Shown here: positions 62,719 through 64,000 of the stretch, one piece after another | Position numbering within the stretch: position 1 is the first letter of the stretch | Layout: each line of letters starts with the position of its first letter | DNA from: Cryobacterium breve | GTDB lineage: Bacteria > Actinomycetota > Actinomycetes > Actinomycetales > Microbacteriaceae | DNA length: 64,000 bases | Reading direction: 5' to 3' | Assembly: GCF_027594785.1 (NCBI RefSeq) | Contig: NZ_CP075584.1 | Location: forward strand, 2,852,001 to 2,916,000 | Made by a program: the position numbers and the translations under genes | The notes under the pieces: model-generated | The model's input: only the letters and a program-made list of their open reading frames with translations | Told to the model about the DNA's origin: nothing | Databases searched by the model: none

Positions 62719-64000
62719 TCAGAGGCGAATCGCGGTCCGCTCAGCGCTGTCTGACGAGTCGGTGGCGCGCCACGCGTAAAGAACAGCAAGCGCGCAGACG
62801 ATCGCGAAGGTGATTGAGCCGATGATCCACAGCGGCATGGGCCCGATGGGGAGACCCCACCACCACTCGACGTTCTTATCGAGGTTCGGCCAGAAGACGT
62901 CGAGCCCCGTCGTGAACCGGCGGAGGGTGAACCACTGGATGGTGAGGTTGCTGAGAATCGCAGCGGTGGCAACGAGCACCATATGCACACGCCCCAGTCC
63001 GGCACTGGCACTGCGGAAGCCCAGAAGGCTGACTCCGGCAAGAATGATCAACAACGGATAGAGATACCGCGACTGCACCTGTTGCCCGACAAGGATATGG
63101 TCGCGCATGAGCCACACCATCGGCAGCAGCACCAGCAGGCCGATGATCATCGCCAAACTGAGACCCTTCCTGACGCTGAGCCGCCGCAGGCCGAGAAAGA
63201 CGACGCCGCCGAACGCGAGCATCACAGGGAACCACACGAGGCCCGGCGCACCGGCGTCGAGCGACGGCGTGCGTCCGGCAACGGGCGTACCGAAAGCACC
63301 GGCCCAGAGCTCTGGCAGCCGGATCAGGTTGTTCCAGAACAGATCTGCCCAACCGCCTGGCACGCTGCCCTCCGGGCTGGAGATGTTCTCCCCCACCAGA
63401 TTGACCGCTCTCGTCTGGCCTGAGGTGAGATAGCCCACGCCGGCGAGTGCCACGAGTGCGATCGGGAACACGGCGCGGCGCACGAAGGCGCGCGTCCGTT
63501 CGGCCTTGAGCACACCGACCAGCACGATCGCCACAACCGCGTACGCCGCGGAGTCGGCCCGTGAGCCGGCGCCGATGACCGTGGAGACCAACGCGAGCGC
63601 AGCGAGGCCGATCTGGCGGCCCCGAGTCTCAGCCTCAAAGAATCCCAGTATCGCCAGCCACAGGGTCGAGGCAGACAGAACTCCCCAGCCGCTGGGGTTG
63701 ACGCTGGCGATCAGGAACACGCCGAAGGGCACGAGAGTGGCCAGCGTTGCCCACACCAGGAGCCCGCGACGGGCGCGGGGGAGCAGGAGGAACAGCAGCG
63801 ACATCATCACCACGTAGAGCAAAGAGTTGAATGCACGCATCAAGAGCACCGACAGGGAGATGTTGGTGCCCGCGAAAATGCTCATCGTGGCATAGAAGAC
63901 CGGCGGGTAGACGCCGACGAAGTTTCCCCGGTCCGTGTCCGTCAAGACCGATGACGGTGTAGCGGGGCACGAGGCAGACTGTCCCGGAAGGTGAGTGAAG
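62719..64000 (-). CDS. DUF2142 membrane protein, 5' end beyond the window
   Basis: At least 427 residues; the frame stays open to the last base, reading FTHLPGQSASCPATPSSVLT before TDTDRGNFVGVYPPVFYATM. DUF2142 proteins are multi-helix membrane proteins often found near polysaccharide genes and sharing the GT-C-like layout. Seen here are the YPPVFY motif, the FLIASVNPSGWGVLSASTLW helix with its NPS, many further helices and RYLYPLLIILAGVSLLGF near the end. It is convergent with the TadB-like gene. Function unknown; a glycan-modifying transferase role is plausible. Confidence 0.82.
   Translation of the reverse strand, partial: FTHLPGQSASCPATPSSVLTDTDRGNFVGVYPPVFYATMSIFAGTNISLSVLLMRAFNSLLYVVMMSLLFLLLPRARRGLLVWATLATLVPFGVFLIASVNPSGWGVLSASTLWLAILGFFEAETRGRQIGLAALALVSTVIGAGSRADSAAYAVVAIVLVGVLKAERTRAFVRRAVFPIALVALAGVGYLTSGQTRAVNLVGENISSPEGSVPGGWADLFWNNLIRLPELWAGAFGTPVAGRTPSLDAGAPGLVWFPVMLAFGGVVFLGLRRLSVRKGLSLAMIIGLLVLLPMVWLMRDHILVGQQVQSRYLYPLLIILAGVSLLGFRSASAGLGRVHMVLVATAAILSNLTIQWFTLRRFTTGLDVFWPNLDKNVEWWWGLPIGPMPLWIIGSITFAIVCALAVLYAWRATDSSDSAERTAIRL

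Overview
The window is GC-rich, densely packed DNA from a Gram-positive actinobacterium, most likely a member of the Microbacteriaceae. This is inferred from GC-rich codon use, secreted proteins with cell-wall-binding-repeat-2 (CWB2) domains, a LAXTG sortase substrate, LCP, PBP and PadR gene types, and a 6C small RNA beside a Tad locus. No rRNA, CRISPR array, phage or intact insertion sequence was seen. One tRNA (Pro-CGG) and one 6C-type small RNA are present.

Layout. 1-2.3 kb: an ApbE flavinyltransferase overlapping a ferric-reductase-like flavocytochrome/2Fe-2S electron-transfer protein. 2.5-3.9 kb: a polyprenyl-phosphate sugar transferase that could start exopolysaccharide synthesis. 4.1-6.1 kb: a secreted CHAP/CWB2 protein. 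6.3-8.5 kb: an unusual protein joining an aegerolysin-like domain, a seven-blade PLL-type propeller and a papain-like region. 8.5-13.8 kb: a CPBP protease, an EpsG-like polymerase, a decayed gene and a GGDEF-EAL protein. 14.2-29.5 kb: the polysaccharide locus, with Wzz/tyrosine kinase, Wzx, Wzy, four glycosyltransferases, three acetyltransferases, gmd and fcl (GDP-L-fucose), a sortase substrate, UDP-glucose dehydrogenase and a phosphomannomutase-like HAD protein. Its central part (15.5-24.4 kb) is less GC-rich and looks acquired; it begins at a junction that truncates both the kinase and the flippase. 29.5-44.7 kb: two more CWB2 surface proteins (one about 1470 residues with 11 beta-sandwich repeats), an acyltransferase, galU, an LCP ligase, a GntR regulator, VanZ, a second O-antigen-ligase-like protein and an ABC ATPase homologue that has lost its catalytic motifs. 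45-52 kb: LLM oxidoreductase, a secreted coiled-coil protein, a DUF559 endonuclease amid palindromic repeats, an MFS pump with PadR regulator and tRNA-Pro. 52.4-60 kb: metallophosphoesterase, class A PBP, DUF4177, RidA, acyltransferase and acetyl-CoA synthetase. 60.2-62.7 kb: 6C RNA and a reduced Tad locus. The last gene is a DUF2142 membrane protein running off the end.

The main theme is cell-envelope and surface-polysaccharide construction: sugar nucleotides (galU, ugd, PMM-like HAD, gmd, fcl) feed glycosyltransferases, a Wzx/Wzy system and LCP attachment, alongside a large class of CWB2 proteins.

Two sequence-level signals stand out. First, 13 of about 18 apparent frameshifts have one signature, an extra C turning GAGCT into GAGCCT on either strand; removing it restores conserved protein sequence. 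This is probably a consensus error at a modified motif, so those genes are described as probably intact. Second, a 58-59 bp palindromic repeat occurs seven times, always just after a stop codon, with five copies in 1.5 kb around a DUF559 endonuclease gene.
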